This document shows, in pieces, positions 34,248-42,557 of a stretch of DNA of 64,000 nucleotides. The translations under genes were made by a program, and so were the position numbers. Source of the DNA: Pseudomonas oryzihabitans. GTDB taxonomy: Bacteria; Pseudomonadota; Gammaproteobacteria; Pseudomonadales; Pseudomonadaceae. The notes under the pieces were generated by a model. The model saw only the letters and a program-made list of their open reading frames with translations. It was not told the origin of the DNA and made no database searches. The DNA lies in the NCBI RefSeq assembly GCF_007665395.1, contig NZ_VDND01000008.1:124001-188000 (forward strand). Reading direction: 5' to 3'. Each line of letters opens with the position of its first letter. Position 1 is the stretch's first letter.

Positions 34248-36140
34248 TCAGATCTCGACCTGGGTCCCCAGCTCGATCACCCGATTCACCGGCAGCTTGA
34301 AGAATCTCAGATTGCCGTTGGCGTTCTTCATCAGGAACACGAAGAGATTTTCCCGCCAGGGCGCCATGCCGAGGCGCTTGGAGGCGATCACCGTCTCCCG
34401 GCTGAGGAAGTAGGTGGTGCGCATCGGGGTGAAATCCAGATCGGCATGCGGACAGTGGCTGAGCGCCAGGGGGATGTCGGGCTCGTCCATGAAGCCGTAG
34501 TGCAGCACCACGCGATAGAAGCCGTCGCCGAAGTCCTCGACCTCCATCCGTTCCCCGCGGGACACCCGGGGCCGGTCCTCGTAGCGCACCGTGAGCAGCA
34601 CCACCTGCTCGTGCAGCACCTGGTTGTGCAGCAGGTTGTGCAACATCGCGTGGGGGACCACGTCGGTCCGCGCGGTGAGGAACACCGCCGTGCCCTTGGC
34701 GCGGAACGGCGGTTGCGCGCGGATGCTGCTGATGAAGATCGGCAGCGGCAAGGCGCCGTCATCGAGGCGCTCGACCACCAGTTGCCGACCCCGCTTCCAG
34801 GTGGTCAGCAGGGTGAAGATGACGATACCGGCGATCACCGGGAAGGAGCCACCGGAGAAGATCTTCGGCGCGTTGGCGGAGAAATACAGCGCGTCCACCG
34901 TCACGAAGCCCACCAGCAGCGGCACCATGGCCCAACGCGGCCACTTCCACAGCAGCAGGATCACCGCCGACACCAGGCAGCTGGTGATCAACATGGTACC
35001 GGTCACGGCGACGCCGTAGGCTTCGGCCAGGTTGGCGGAGGACTGGAAGGTCAGGATCAGGAAGATCACGCCCAGCATCAGCGTCCAGTTCATCAGCGGA
35101 ATGTAGATCTGCCCCTGCTCCTGGCTGGAGGTGTGCTGGATCTGCATGCGCGGGATGTACCCCAGCTGGATGGCCTGCTGGGTCATGGAGAAGGCTCCGG
35201 TGATCACCGCCTGGGAGGCGATCACGGTAGCCAGGGTGGACAGCCCGATCATCGGCAGCAGCAGCCACTCGGGCGCCAGCAGATAGAAGGGGTTGCGCAG
35301 GGCCTCGGCATCGCCGAGCAGCAGCGCGCCCTGGCCGAAGTAGTTGAGGACCAGGCCCGGCAGTACCAGCAGCAGCCAGGCGCGGGCGATGGGCTTGCGA
35401 CCGAAGTGCCCCATGTCGGCATACAGCGCCTCAGCGCCGGTGAGCGCCAGCACCGCGGCGCCGAGGACGATGAAGCCCTTGGTCGGATTGGCCACGAAGA
35501 ACTGCACCGCCCAGTAGGGATTGAAGGCCTTGAGCACTTCGGGCTGCTGGACGATGCCGTAGACGCCCAGGGCACCGAGGGTGGTGAACCAGAGCACCAT
35601 CACCGGCCCGAAGAACTTGCCGATGGTGGCCGTGCCCCGCTTCTGGATGGCGAAAAGCAGCACCAGAATCACCAGGGCGATGGGCACCACCCAGGCTTCC
35701 AGGCCGTCGAAGGCCAGCTCGAGGCCCTCCACCGCCGACAGCACCGAGACCGCCGGGGTGATCATGCTGTCGCCATAGAAGAGCGCGGCGCCGAACAGCC
35801 CCAGCAGGACCAGGGTGGTGGCCAGGCGTGGCGAGCCCTGGGCCGCGCGGCGGGCCAAGGCGGTGAGCGCCATGATGCCGCCCTCGCCCTGGTTGTCCGC
35901 GCGCATGACGAAGGTGATGTACTTGAGGGTCACCACCCAGATCAGCGACCAGAAGATCAGCGACAGGATGCCCAGCACGCTGTCGTGGTTCAGCGGCAGG
36001 CCGTAGTGCGGCGAAAAGACTTCCTTGAGCGTATAGAGCGGACTGGTACCGATATCACCGTACACCACGCCGGTGGCGAGAACGATCATTCCCAAGGCCG
36101 AAGGGGCTTTACCACCGTGCTCGTGTTCCGGACGGCTCAT
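34248..36140 (-). CDS. kup: Potassium uptake protein Kup
   Basis: Low-affinity K+/H+ symporter of the KUP/HAK family. The 630-residue protein has twelve membrane helices, the N-terminal signature VVYGDIGTSPLYTLKEVF, FYGDSMITPAVSVLSAVEGL and a cytoplasmic C-terminal domain. Start ATG 36140 fits the family. It is divergent from rimO with 248 bp between; I see no clear operator there. Confidence 0.97.
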   Translation of the reverse strand: MSRPEHEHGGKAPSALGMIVLATGVVYGDIGTSPLYTLKEVFSPHYGLPLNHDSVLGILSLIFWSLIWVVTLKYITFVMRADNQGEGGIMALTALARRAAQGSPRLATTLVLLGLFGAALFYGDSMITPAVSVLSAVEGLELAFDGLEAWVVPIALVILVLLFAIQKRGTATIGKFFGPVMVLWFTTLGALGVYGIVQQPEVLKAFNPYWAVQFFVANPTKGFIVLGAAVLALTGAEALYADMGHFGRKPIARAWLLLVLPGLVLNYFGQGALLLGDAEALRNPFYLLAPEWLLLPMIGLSTLATVIASQAVITGAFSMTQQAIQLGYIPRMQIQHTSSQEQGQIYIPLMNWTLMLGVIFLILTFQSSANLAEAYGVAVTGTMLITSCLVSAVILLLWKWPRWAMVPLLVGFVTVDALYFSANAPKIFSGGSFPVIAGIVIFTLLTTWKRGRQLVVERLDDGALPLPIFISSIRAQPPFRAKGTAVFLTARTDVVPHAMLHNLLHNQVLHEQVVLLTVRYEDRPRVSRGERMEVEDFGDGFYRVVLHYGFMDEPDIPLALSHCPHADLDFTPMRTTYFLSRETVIASKRLGMAPWRENLFVFLMKNANGNLRFFKLPVNRVIELGTQVEI

Positions 36141-36388
36141 GCAGGGCTCCTAGAGTCGAAAATCGGCGCATCCTGCGCCGAAGCGGCGCCGGGATCAAGT
36201 CGAAAGACCGGCACGGCAGGCAGGACAACCCCTCAGCGCAGCGCCTTCCGCAACATAGACTATTCTGTCGGCAAAAAGCTCTGCGCCATCGCTGCGCCGT
36301 CCTTTCCTCTTCCAAGCAGGGGCAGAGATGGCTAGAATCGCGCGTTTTTTGATCAAGGCGCCTCCTGAGCGCCCGCCGAGGTTAGCCC

Positions 36389-37720
36389 ATGTCCATCCAA
36401 ACGTCCGCCCCCAAGGTCGGTTTCGTCAGCCTCGGCTGTCCCAAGGCCACCGTCGACTCCGAACGCATCCTCACCCAGCTGCGCATGGAAGGCTACGAGA
36501 TCGTGCCGACCTATGAAGACGCCGACGTGGTGGTGGTCAACACCTGCGGCTTCATCGACAGCGCCAAGGCGGAGTCCCTGGACGCCATCGGCGAGGCCAT
36601 CGCCGAGAACGGCAAGGTGATCGTCACCGGCTGCATGGGGGTCGACGAGGGCAACATCCGCGGCGTGCATCCCAGCGTGCTGGCGGTGACCGGGCCGCAG
36701 CAGTACGAGCAGGTGGTCAGTGCCGTCCACGAGGTGGTGCCGCCGCAGCTGGAGCACAATCCGCTGATCGACCTGGTGCCGCCCCAGGGCATCAAGCTGA
36801 CCCCGCGCCACTATGCGTACCTGAAGATTTCCGAAGGCTGCAACCACAGCTGCAGCTTCTGCATCATCCCCTCGATGCGCGGCAAGCTGGTCAGCCGGCC
36901 CGTGGGCGACGTGCTGTCCGAGGCCGAGCGCCTGGTCAAGGCCGGGGTCAAGGAACTGCTGGTGATCTCCCAGGACACCAGTGCCTATGGCGTGGACCTC
37001 AAGTACAAGCTGGACTTCTGGAATGGCCAGCCGGTCAAGACCCGCATGCTGGAACTCTGCGAAGCCTTGTCGGGCATGGGCGTCTGGGTGCGGCTGCACT
37101 ACGTCTATCCCTACCCCAACGTCGACGACGTCATCCCGCTGATGGCCGCCGGCAAGCTGCTGCCCTACCTGGACATCCCCTTCCAGCACGCCAGCCCCAA
37201 GGTGCTCAAGTCCATGAAGCGCCCGGCGTTCGAGGACAAGACCCTGGCGCGCATCAAGCGCTGGCGGGAGATCTGTCCAGAGCTGACCATCCGCTCCACC
37301 TTCATCGTCGGCTTCCCCGGCGAGACCGAGGAAGACTTCCAGTACCTGCTGGACTGGCTCACCGAGGCCCAGTTGGACCGCGTCGGCTGCTTCCAGTACT
37401 CGCCGGTCGAGGGCGCGCCCGCCAATGAGCTGGGCCTGGACCTGGTGCCGGACGATGTCAAGCAGGAGCGCTGGGAGCGCTTCATGGCCCATCAGCAGGC
37501 CATCTCCGCCGCGCGCCTGCAGCTCAAGATCGGGCGCGAGATCGAGGTGCTGATCGACGAGGTGGACGACCAGGGCGCCATCGGCCGCTCCTATGCCGAT
37601 GCTCCGGAAATCGACGGCAACGTCTACGTCGACAGCGCCACCCCGCTCAAGGCCGGCGACAAGGTCCGGGTACGGGTCACCGACGCCGACGAATACGATC
37701 TCTGGGCGGAAGCGCTCTAA
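36389..37720 (+). CDS. rimO: Ribosomal protein S12 methylthiotransferase RimO
   Basis: Radical-SAM enzyme that methylthiolates an aspartate of ribosomal protein S12. The 443-residue protein has the N-terminal MTTase domain (VSLGCPKATVDSE, NTCGFID, GCMG), the radical-SAM cluster motif SEGCNHSCSFCIIPSMRG and a C-terminal TRAM domain. Start ATG 36389. The last 4 nt overlap the 3' end of the convergent cadR. Confidence 0.97.
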   Translation: MSIQTSAPKVGFVSLGCPKATVDSERILTQLRMEGYEIVPTYEDADVVVVNTCGFIDSAKAESLDAIGEAIAENGKVIVTGCMGVDEGNIRGVHPSVLAVTGPQQYEQVVSAVHEVVPPQLEHNPLIDLVPPQGIKLTPRHYAYLKISEGCNHSCSFCIIPSMRGKLVSRPVGDVLSEAERLVKAGVKELLVISQDTSAYGVDLKYKLDFWNGQPVKTRMLELCEALSGMGVWVRLHYVYPYPNVDDVIPLMAAGKLLPYLDIPFQHASPKVLKSMKRPAFEDKTLARIKRWREICPELTIRSTFIVGFPGETEEDFQYLLDWLTEAQLDRVGCFQYSPVEGAPANELGLDLVPDDVKQERWERFMAHQQAISAARLQLKIGREIEVLIDEVDDQGAIGRSYADAPEIDGNVYVDSATPLKAGDKVRVRVTDADEYDLWAEAL

Positions 37721-38187
37721 TCGTGGAGGCGGTGCGTGCCGGGCACATGGGCGTGTCCGGCCGCGCTGCAGTGCGCCTGGGTCGGTGAGGGCGCGGCCGG
37801 CTGGCCCAGCTCCCGCAGGATGCCACAACGGGCCCCGTCGCCCTCCCCCTGGCACTGATGACGCAAGGTCACCAGTTGCTCGCGCAACTGGGTGAGTTCG
37901 CGGATGCGTACCTCCACGTGATGCAGATGGGCACCGATCAGGGCGTCCACCTGGGCGCAACCGGGCTCGCTGGTATCGCGCAGCGCCAGGAGCGCGCGAA
38001 TCTCCTCGAGCGTCATGTCGAGGGAACGGCAGTGCCGGACGAACACCAGCCGTTCGACCTGGCTCTCGTCATAGCGGCGGTAGTTGCTGCTGCTGCGGGC
38101 CGCTGGGCTGAGCAATCCTTCTCGCTCGTAGTAGCGGATGGTCTCCACCGCGCAGTCGGTACGCCTGGCCAATTCGCCGATCTTCAT
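37717..38187 (-). CDS. cadR: MerR-family Cd(II)/Pb(II)-type regulator CadR
   Basis: The 156-residue protein has the MerR winged helix (MKIGELARRTDCAVETIRYYEREGLL), a dimerisation coiled coil, metal-site cysteines (EPGCAQV, and two further cysteines in HQCQGEGDGARCGIL) and a His-rich tail (HCSAAGHAHVPGTHRLHD), as in CadR. I use ATG 38187; an upstream ATG adds four residues. CadR normally activates a divergent cadA ATPase, but none is present here, so its target lies elsewhere or is lost. It is convergent with rimO. Confidence 0.88.
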   Translation of the reverse strand: MKIGELARRTDCAVETIRYYEREGLLSPAARSSSNYRRYDESQVERLVFVRHCRSLDMTLEEIRALLALRDTSEPGCAQVDALIGAHLHHVEVRIRELTQLREQLVTLRHQCQGEGDGARCGILRELGQPAAPSPTQAHCSAAGHAHVPGTHRLHD

Positions 38188-38328
38188 CGCCCACCTCAAG
38201 CTCTGCTATCCGCCCAGCGTGCAACGTCGAAGGCTCTGGAGCAAGGGGTATCGACGCCCTGAGGTGCTTACCCGGAGCTCAGCCCGGCAGGCCCGCGGAG
38301 CGTTTGCCAACCGCCAGACAAGACGACA

Positions 38329-38354
38329 CCCCGGCGATGAGTGGATCGCCGGGG
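38329..38354 (-). terminator. Hairpin after the 59-aa exported protein gene
   Basis: CCCCGGCGAT-N6-ATCGCCGGGG, 20 nt after the stop of the 38374-38553 gene. A strong stem with only a weak T-run on the minus strand. Confidence 0.6.
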
Positions 38355-38373
38355 CGTCGGGACAGCACCAACC

Positions 38374-38553
38374 TCAGTTGGCGTTGTTCTGGTACAGCGC
38401 GGAGGTGCGGGCCGGATGCTCCGACTGGAATTGCGCTTGGGCGTTGGCGCGGATGGACTTGTTGGACAGATCGCGGCTGGCGGCGGAGGCGGTGCCGGAC
38501 AGCAGGCCCACGAACAGGACGGCGACCAGCGCTTGCATACCCAGGACTTTCAT
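38374..38553 (-). CDS. Small exported protein, 59 aa
   Basis: ATG 38553 (MKVLGMQALVAVLF) follows AGAGGT. Residues 1-24 form a clear signal peptide ending TASA; the mature part of about 35 residues is polar (SRDLSNKSIRANAQAQFQ, ending QNNAN). No cysteine, no lipobox. Family unknown. A 29-bp dyad about 85 bp upstream (38636-38664) may be a regulatory site. Confidence 0.7.
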   Translation of the reverse strand: MKVLGMQALVAVLFVGLLSGTASAASRDLSNKSIRANAQAQFQSEHPARTSALYQNNAN

Positions 38554-38635
38554 AGCGAATACCTCTTGGTTGTGCTGTTTCAATAGACACAGCGTACTCC
38601 CAGTACTAATCCGCCAAAAAGTCGCATTTTGTAGA

Positions 38636-38664
38636 GTGATATTTACCTAAAAGGCAAATATCAC
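38636..38664. promoter_or_regulatory. AT-rich dyad, possible operator
   Basis: GTGATATTT (38636-38644) and AAATATCAC (38656-38664) are perfect inverted arms, with CCT/AGG pairing inside. It stands out from the GC-rich surroundings and lies between the ends of an unknown lipoprotein gene and the promoter side of the 59-residue gene. No T-run suggests an operator more than a terminator. Confidence 0.45.
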
Positions 38665-38724
38665 CAGGGAACTCTTGATGCATTCCTGCCGTATTGATTC
38701 TCCACTGGACCGCTCTAGACCGGG

Positions 38725-40128
38725 CTATCGCAAGTCGCTCAGGCGCTTGTCGAGGCCCATGGCGTGTCCGGCGCCGATGCGGGTCATGTGGAAGAAGCCG
38801 TAGTCCTCCAGGTAGGTCCAGCGACTGGTCGGGCCAGTGCCGAACTCGCCGTGCCGGCATTCCAGCGTCTTGGCGCGGCCCTTGAGGGAAGCCAGCACCT
38901 GGCGTGCATCCCCCTCGCCCACCACCTTGCAGGACAGCCGGATCTCCCGCTGCTCGGCAGCCTTGAGATTGCCGGTGATGGTCTGGTGCGCCCGGTAGCC
39001 GACCTGGCTGCCAATGGCCAAGGCGCGCCAATCGCCACTGAAGCTCAGCTGACTCAGGCTGGCCAGCTCTTCCAGCGGCAGGCTACCGCTGTCGACGCGG
39101 GTGCTGCGTACCAGGTCGATCAGGCCCCGCCAGTTCAGCGTCTCCACCCGTGCGGCCTTGCCTAGCGCGCTGAATCTCAGCAGGCCCGGCTGGGGTCCGG
39201 CGCTGACCTGGACCTCTTCGCGGTAGGGACGGGTCTGGCCGTCGTAGCGGCTCTCGCCCTCTTCGACGAAGCGTTGCACGGCCAGGTGGGGAGCGGGCAG
39301 CGCCAAGGCCTGCAGCGCCTGCAATGGCTGCGCCTGGGCCGCGGGCAAGGCATCGGTCGGCGGCGCTGCGGCAGGCGCCGTGGCGGCGGGCGTGAGCCTG
39401 CCCAGGCGCGGCGCCGCCAGCAGGGCATCGCGACGGTCGCAGGCGGCTTCGAGCAGGGTACGCCGCTCGCCCGGGGCTGCCGCAAAGGCCTCCTGGCTGA
39501 GGTTACCCGGCTGACCGTCGGTGATCAGCCCGCTGTCGTCGAGCCCGTAACGCGCCAACAGCACGTAACGGCGCGCCGTGCAGTCGGCCGCCAGGGATTC
39601 GCGCCACTGCCGCACCGGCGCGCCGTAGCGCGGCGTCACCCCCTGCGCAGCCAGTTGCTGACCACCCCAGAAGCGCCGTACCCCGGCGGCGTCCACCAGG
39701 CTGTTGCGATCGATCGCCAGGCTGTCGCCGCCGGCGGCATTGGCCAGCACGCGCCAGTCCGCCGTGGCCGGCTGTGCACAGAGCGCGGCCAGCTCGGGAC
39801 GCTGCTTCAGGGCGGCGACCTTGGGCGCGCTCAGGGACAGCGGTGCGGCGTAGCCATTCACCCGGCCGGGATAGACCCGCTGGGCGCCGTCCAGGTAGAG
39901 CAATTCCGCCTGGTCCCGGGTGCAGTCCAGGGCTACCAGGGCCGAGCCACCGTCCGGCAATGCCAAGGCCAGTTGCAGGCGGGCATCGTCGCGCAGCACG
40001 CTGCCGGGGACGAGGGGGCGGGCGAAGAGTGCTTCGGCATCGGTGGCGGGCACGGCGGACTGCTGCTGGGAGGCGCAGCCCGCCAGCAGCGACAGCAGGC
40101 AGAGGGCGGAAAGACGGCTGGAAATCAT
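38725..40128 (-). CDS. Unknown lipoprotein, 467 aa
   Basis: Signal peptide with lipobox LLAGC (Cys18) after MISSRLSALCLLSL; RBS GAGAGG before ATG 40128. The mature protein has a domain with several cysteines (ALDCTRDQAEL, AALCAQP, AADCTARRYVLLARYGLDD), an Ala/Pro-rich linker about residues 247-272 and a C-terminal domain (IRLSCKVVGEGDARQVL, TSRWTYLEDYGFFHMTRIG). I do not recognise the family. Likely in the envelope. It stands alone, divergent from the CsbD-like gene. Confidence 0.8.
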   Translation of the reverse strand: MISSRLSALCLLSLLAGCASQQQSAVPATDAEALFARPLVPGSVLRDDARLQLALALPDGGSALVALDCTRDQAELLYLDGAQRVYPGRVNGYAAPLSLSAPKVAALKQRPELAALCAQPATADWRVLANAAGGDSLAIDRNSLVDAAGVRRFWGGQQLAAQGVTPRYGAPVRQWRESLAADCTARRYVLLARYGLDDSGLITDGQPGNLSQEAFAAAPGERRTLLEAACDRRDALLAAPRLGRLTPAATAPAAAPPTDALPAAQAQPLQALQALALPAPHLAVQRFVEEGESRYDGQTRPYREEVQVSAGPQPGLLRFSALGKAARVETLNWRGLIDLVRSTRVDSGSLPLEELASLSQLSFSGDWRALAIGSQVGYRAHQTITGNLKAAEQREIRLSCKVVGEGDARQVLASLKGRAKTLECRHGEFGTGPTSRWTYLEDYGFFHMTRIGAGHAMGLDKRLSDLR

Positions 40129-40266
40129 GGATCCTCTCGGCAGGGAATCGCGCTGGATGTCGCGAGAAACGAATTACACCTGAACGAAATACGTCTGGCG
40201 CGGATCAATACAGGAAGCATGCCGCTTGGCATGACCTCCCCCGTTTACACAACACGAGGTGCATTT

Positions 40267-40518
40267 ATGACTACCGATCAGATCGTAGGCAACATCAAGG
40301 ACGTAGCTGGCAAGGCTCAGGATAGCTTCGGCGCCGCCACTGGCAATGCCGACTGGCAAGCCGAGGGCAAGGCCCGTCAGCTCGAAGGCAAGCTGCAAGA
40401 GCAATATGGCCAGGCTATCGACTGCGCGCGCAACGTCACCGCCGACAAGCCCTTCACCGCCCTGGCCGTCGCCGGTGGCATCGGCTTCGTCCTGGGCGTA
40501 CTGCTTTCGCGCTCCTGA
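40267..40518 (+). CDS. CsbD-family / DUF883-like stress protein, 83 aa
   Basis: N-terminal CsbD-type segment (QIVGNIKDVAGKAQDSFGA, EGKARQLEGKLQEQYGQA) joined to a C-terminal hydrophobic stretch (FTALAVAGGIGFVLGVLLSR) like that of ElaB/YqjD (DUF883) proteins, which anchor to the inner membrane and bind stationary-phase ribosomes. Family members are typically general-stress induced. ATG 40267 with ACGAGGTG upstream. A large hairpin follows the stop. Confidence 0.85.
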   Translation: MTTDQIVGNIKDVAGKAQDSFGAATGNADWQAEGKARQLEGKLQEQYGQAIDCARNVTADKPFTALAVAGGIGFVLGVLLSRS

Positions 40519-40529
40519 TAGGGAGTCGC

Positions 40530-40595
40530 GGGGCTGGCGCAGACGCCAGCCCCAAAACAAAAAGGCCTGCTCAGACAGGCCTTTTTGTTTTGGGG
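40530..40595. terminator. Compound bidirectional terminator
   Basis: Two overlapping hairpins share four C bases: GGGGCTGGCG-CAGA-CGCCAGCCCC (40530-40553) and a 20-bp-arm hairpin (40550-40569 with 40576-40595, loop CTCAGA) containing GGCCTG and a T-run on both strands. They lie between the converging CsbD-like and CheY-like genes. Confidence 0.9.
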
Positions 40596-40599
40596 CCGT

Positions 40600-40968
40600 T
40601 CACTGTTCCAGCGCGACGAGGTGCTTGCGCACCGTGTCCACGATATCGCCGATGTTGAAGGGCTTCTGGAACACGGCGTCGAACAGCTCGGCGCTTTCCT
40701 GGGCCAGGTGGGCCTGGGCACCGCTCATCAGGATGATGGGGAGGTGTTGCAGGCCCTGGCGTTCGCGCAGCGCCTCCGCCAGCTCGCGGCCATTCATGAC
40801 GGGCATCATGAAGTCGGTGATGACCAGCGACGGTAGTTCCCTCTCGAAGACGTCAAGCGCACGGCGGCCATTGCTCGCCTTGACCACCATGTAGCCCTCG
40901 TCTTCGAGGGCGAAGGCCAGGATGTCCGCTATCAGGAATTCGTCATCGACTACCAGTATCGTCGTCAT
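40600..40968 (-). CDS. CheY-like single-domain response regulator
   Basis: The 122-residue protein is one receiver domain: acidic pocket VVDDE, phosphoacceptor Asp52 in ITDFMMPVMNG, and Lys in QKPFN. No output domain, so it must act through a protein partner. It follows the KaiC-like gene after 25 nt on the same strand and is very likely its partner. The cognate kinase is unknown; the LOV histidine kinase at 43590 is a nearby candidate. Confidence 0.92.
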   Translation of the reverse strand: MTTILVVDDEFLIADILAFALEDEGYMVVKASNGRRALDVFERELPSLVITDFMMPVMNGRELAEALRERQGLQHLPIILMSGAQAHLAQESAELFDAVFQKPFNIGDIVDTVRKHLVALEQ

Positions 40969-40993
40969 GTGGAAGCTCTCCCAGCCGACGCGA

Positions 40994-42442
40994 TCATGGT
41001 TGTGTGGAGGGCATGGCTGAACCTGACAGTACCTTCACCATGTCTTTGAATGCCTTTTTCAGTTCGATTCCCGATTCGCCGATGATCAGTTCGCACAAGG
41101 AGGGGTCGTAAACGCTGTCGCGCACCTTGAGGATGGACAGCACCCGCTTGATTTCCGCCTCGGCCTCGACGAATCGCAGCAACACCAGATTGTCCACCAT
41201 GCTGGAGAGTTCGGGTGCCGGCGCCGCGATATCGGCGCCGAACACGTCGCGCAATTCCCAGGTAGCTATTACTGTGACGCCGCGGGCACGCAGCTCGTTC
41301 AGTAGTGCGCTGAAGTATTCGATGAGCCGTCCTTGCGGCTGGACGAAGCGCGCGATGGCGCCGAGGCTGTCGATCACCAGCCGCTTGATGCCGTGCCGCT
41401 CGATCAGCGCCAGCAGGTGCAACCCGACCTCGTCGATGCGCAATTCGGTGGTGGGCTGCCAGTGCAGATGAAGCGCACCCTTGTCCACCTGCCCCGCCAG
41501 GTCGATGCCGAGGGAGGCCGCCTTCAGGTACAGCCGTTCCGGTGGCTCGTAGAAGCTGAACATCAGCCCAGGTGCCTCGGGGGTGCAGGCAGACAGGAAG
41601 TTCAGGCTGATGGAGGTCTTGCCAGCGCCGGAAGGCCCTACGATCAGGGTCGCCGAACTCTCCGGCAGCCCTGATCCGACCATGGCGTCCAGCGAGGGGA
41701 TGCCACTGCTCACCCGTTCATGGCCGACCCGGTAGGTCGAGGCGCCGGAGGGATCGCGATAGAGCGTTTCCAGACGCGGGAATACGGTGATGCCGACGTC
41801 GGAGATGGTGAATTCGTGGAAACCCGGCAGCGCGCCGCTGCCACGGGTCTTGCGCAGCGCCAGGCGGCGGATGCTGCGACTGCCGATCTCTTCCTCGTGC
41901 AGATCCAGCACCCCGTCGACCATGGTGTGCTCGGGACTGCCGTCTTCCAGCCGTGCGCTGGTGAGGAAGATCACCGTGCAACCGGCGAAGGCCGCATGCC
42001 CCTGGAGTTCGGCGATGAACTTCTTGGTATCTATGGGGGTTTCCGCGCGCGAACGGGCGTTGAGCAGCCCGTCGACCACCAGCAGGCTAGCCTTCTGCCG
42101 GCTGATCTCCCGGCGCAACAGGCGGACCACCTCGTCCAGCCCCTCGCCTTCCATGGTGTCGAAGGCACTGAGGTACTGGACCTGGTCGCCGATGCAGGAG
42201 CGGTCGAAGAAATCCAGGGTGGAAAAGAACTGGAACATCCGCTCATGGGTTTCCGAGAGCATGGTCGCGAAGAGCACCCGACCACCACCGCGCACGTGGT
42301 TGAAGGCGATCTGATTGGCCATGATTGATTTACCGGAGCCCGGCCGCCCCTGGATGACATAGGACGCACCTGCCACCAGGCCTCCCTTCAAGATCTCATC
42401 CAACCCCTGGATACCGGTTACGACGCGCTCGAGTCGATTCAA
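40994..42442 (-). CDS. KaiC-like RecA-superfamily ATPase, two KaiC domains
   Basis: The 482-residue protein has two tandem KaiC domains, each with Walker A: GRPGSGKS (residues 32-39) and GPSGAGKT (269-276); Walker B-like segments SLLVVDGL and KRLVIDSLG follow. Circadian KaiC requires KaiA/KaiB, not seen here; non-cyanobacterial KaiC homologues are linked to stress and phosphorelay signalling. The start is TTG 42442, with GAGG about 9 nt upstream. It forms an operon with the CheY-like gene. Whether it autophosphorylates cannot be told from sequence. Confidence 0.9.
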   Translation of the reverse strand: MNRLERVVTGIQGLDEILKGGLVAGASYVIQGRPGSGKSIMANQIAFNHVRGGGRVLFATMLSETHERMFQFFSTLDFFDRSCIGDQVQYLSAFDTMEGEGLDEVVRLLRREISRQKASLLVVDGLLNARSRAETPIDTKKFIAELQGHAAFAGCTVIFLTSARLEDGSPEHTMVDGVLDLHEEEIGSRSIRRLALRKTRGSGALPGFHEFTISDVGITVFPRLETLYRDPSGASTYRVGHERVSSGIPSLDAMVGSGLPESSATLIVGPSGAGKTSISLNFLSACTPEAPGLMFSFYEPPERLYLKAASLGIDLAGQVDKGALHLHWQPTTELRIDEVGLHLLALIERHGIKRLVIDSLGAIARFVQPQGRLIEYFSALLNELRARGVTVIATWELRDVFGADIAAPAPELSSMVDNLVLLRFVEAEAEIKRVLSILKVRDSVYDPSLCELIIGESGIELKKAFKDMVKVLSGSAMPSTQP

Positions 42443-42557
42443 GAACGATGCCTCAAACTGATGGTGTGTCCGGAACGACCGCTGGGGTACGTCCGCTTCT
42501 TCGCAGGCATGAGCCTATAAAACTACTGCGTAAATAGCCAGCTAGAGCGGCCTGGCT

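Noticed and set aside
34446..36335. 629-codon plus-strand open frame
   Set aside because: Antisense to kup; His/Gln/Glu-rich composition typical of a shadow frame.
38138..38650. 170-codon plus-strand frame upstream of cadR
   Set aside because: Antisense to cadR and the 59-residue exported gene, no ribosome site and no domain; not a hidden cadA.
40994..42442. Circadian clock kaiABC locus
   Set aside because: Only a KaiC-like gene is present; no KaiA or KaiB. The homologue alone does not imply a clock.
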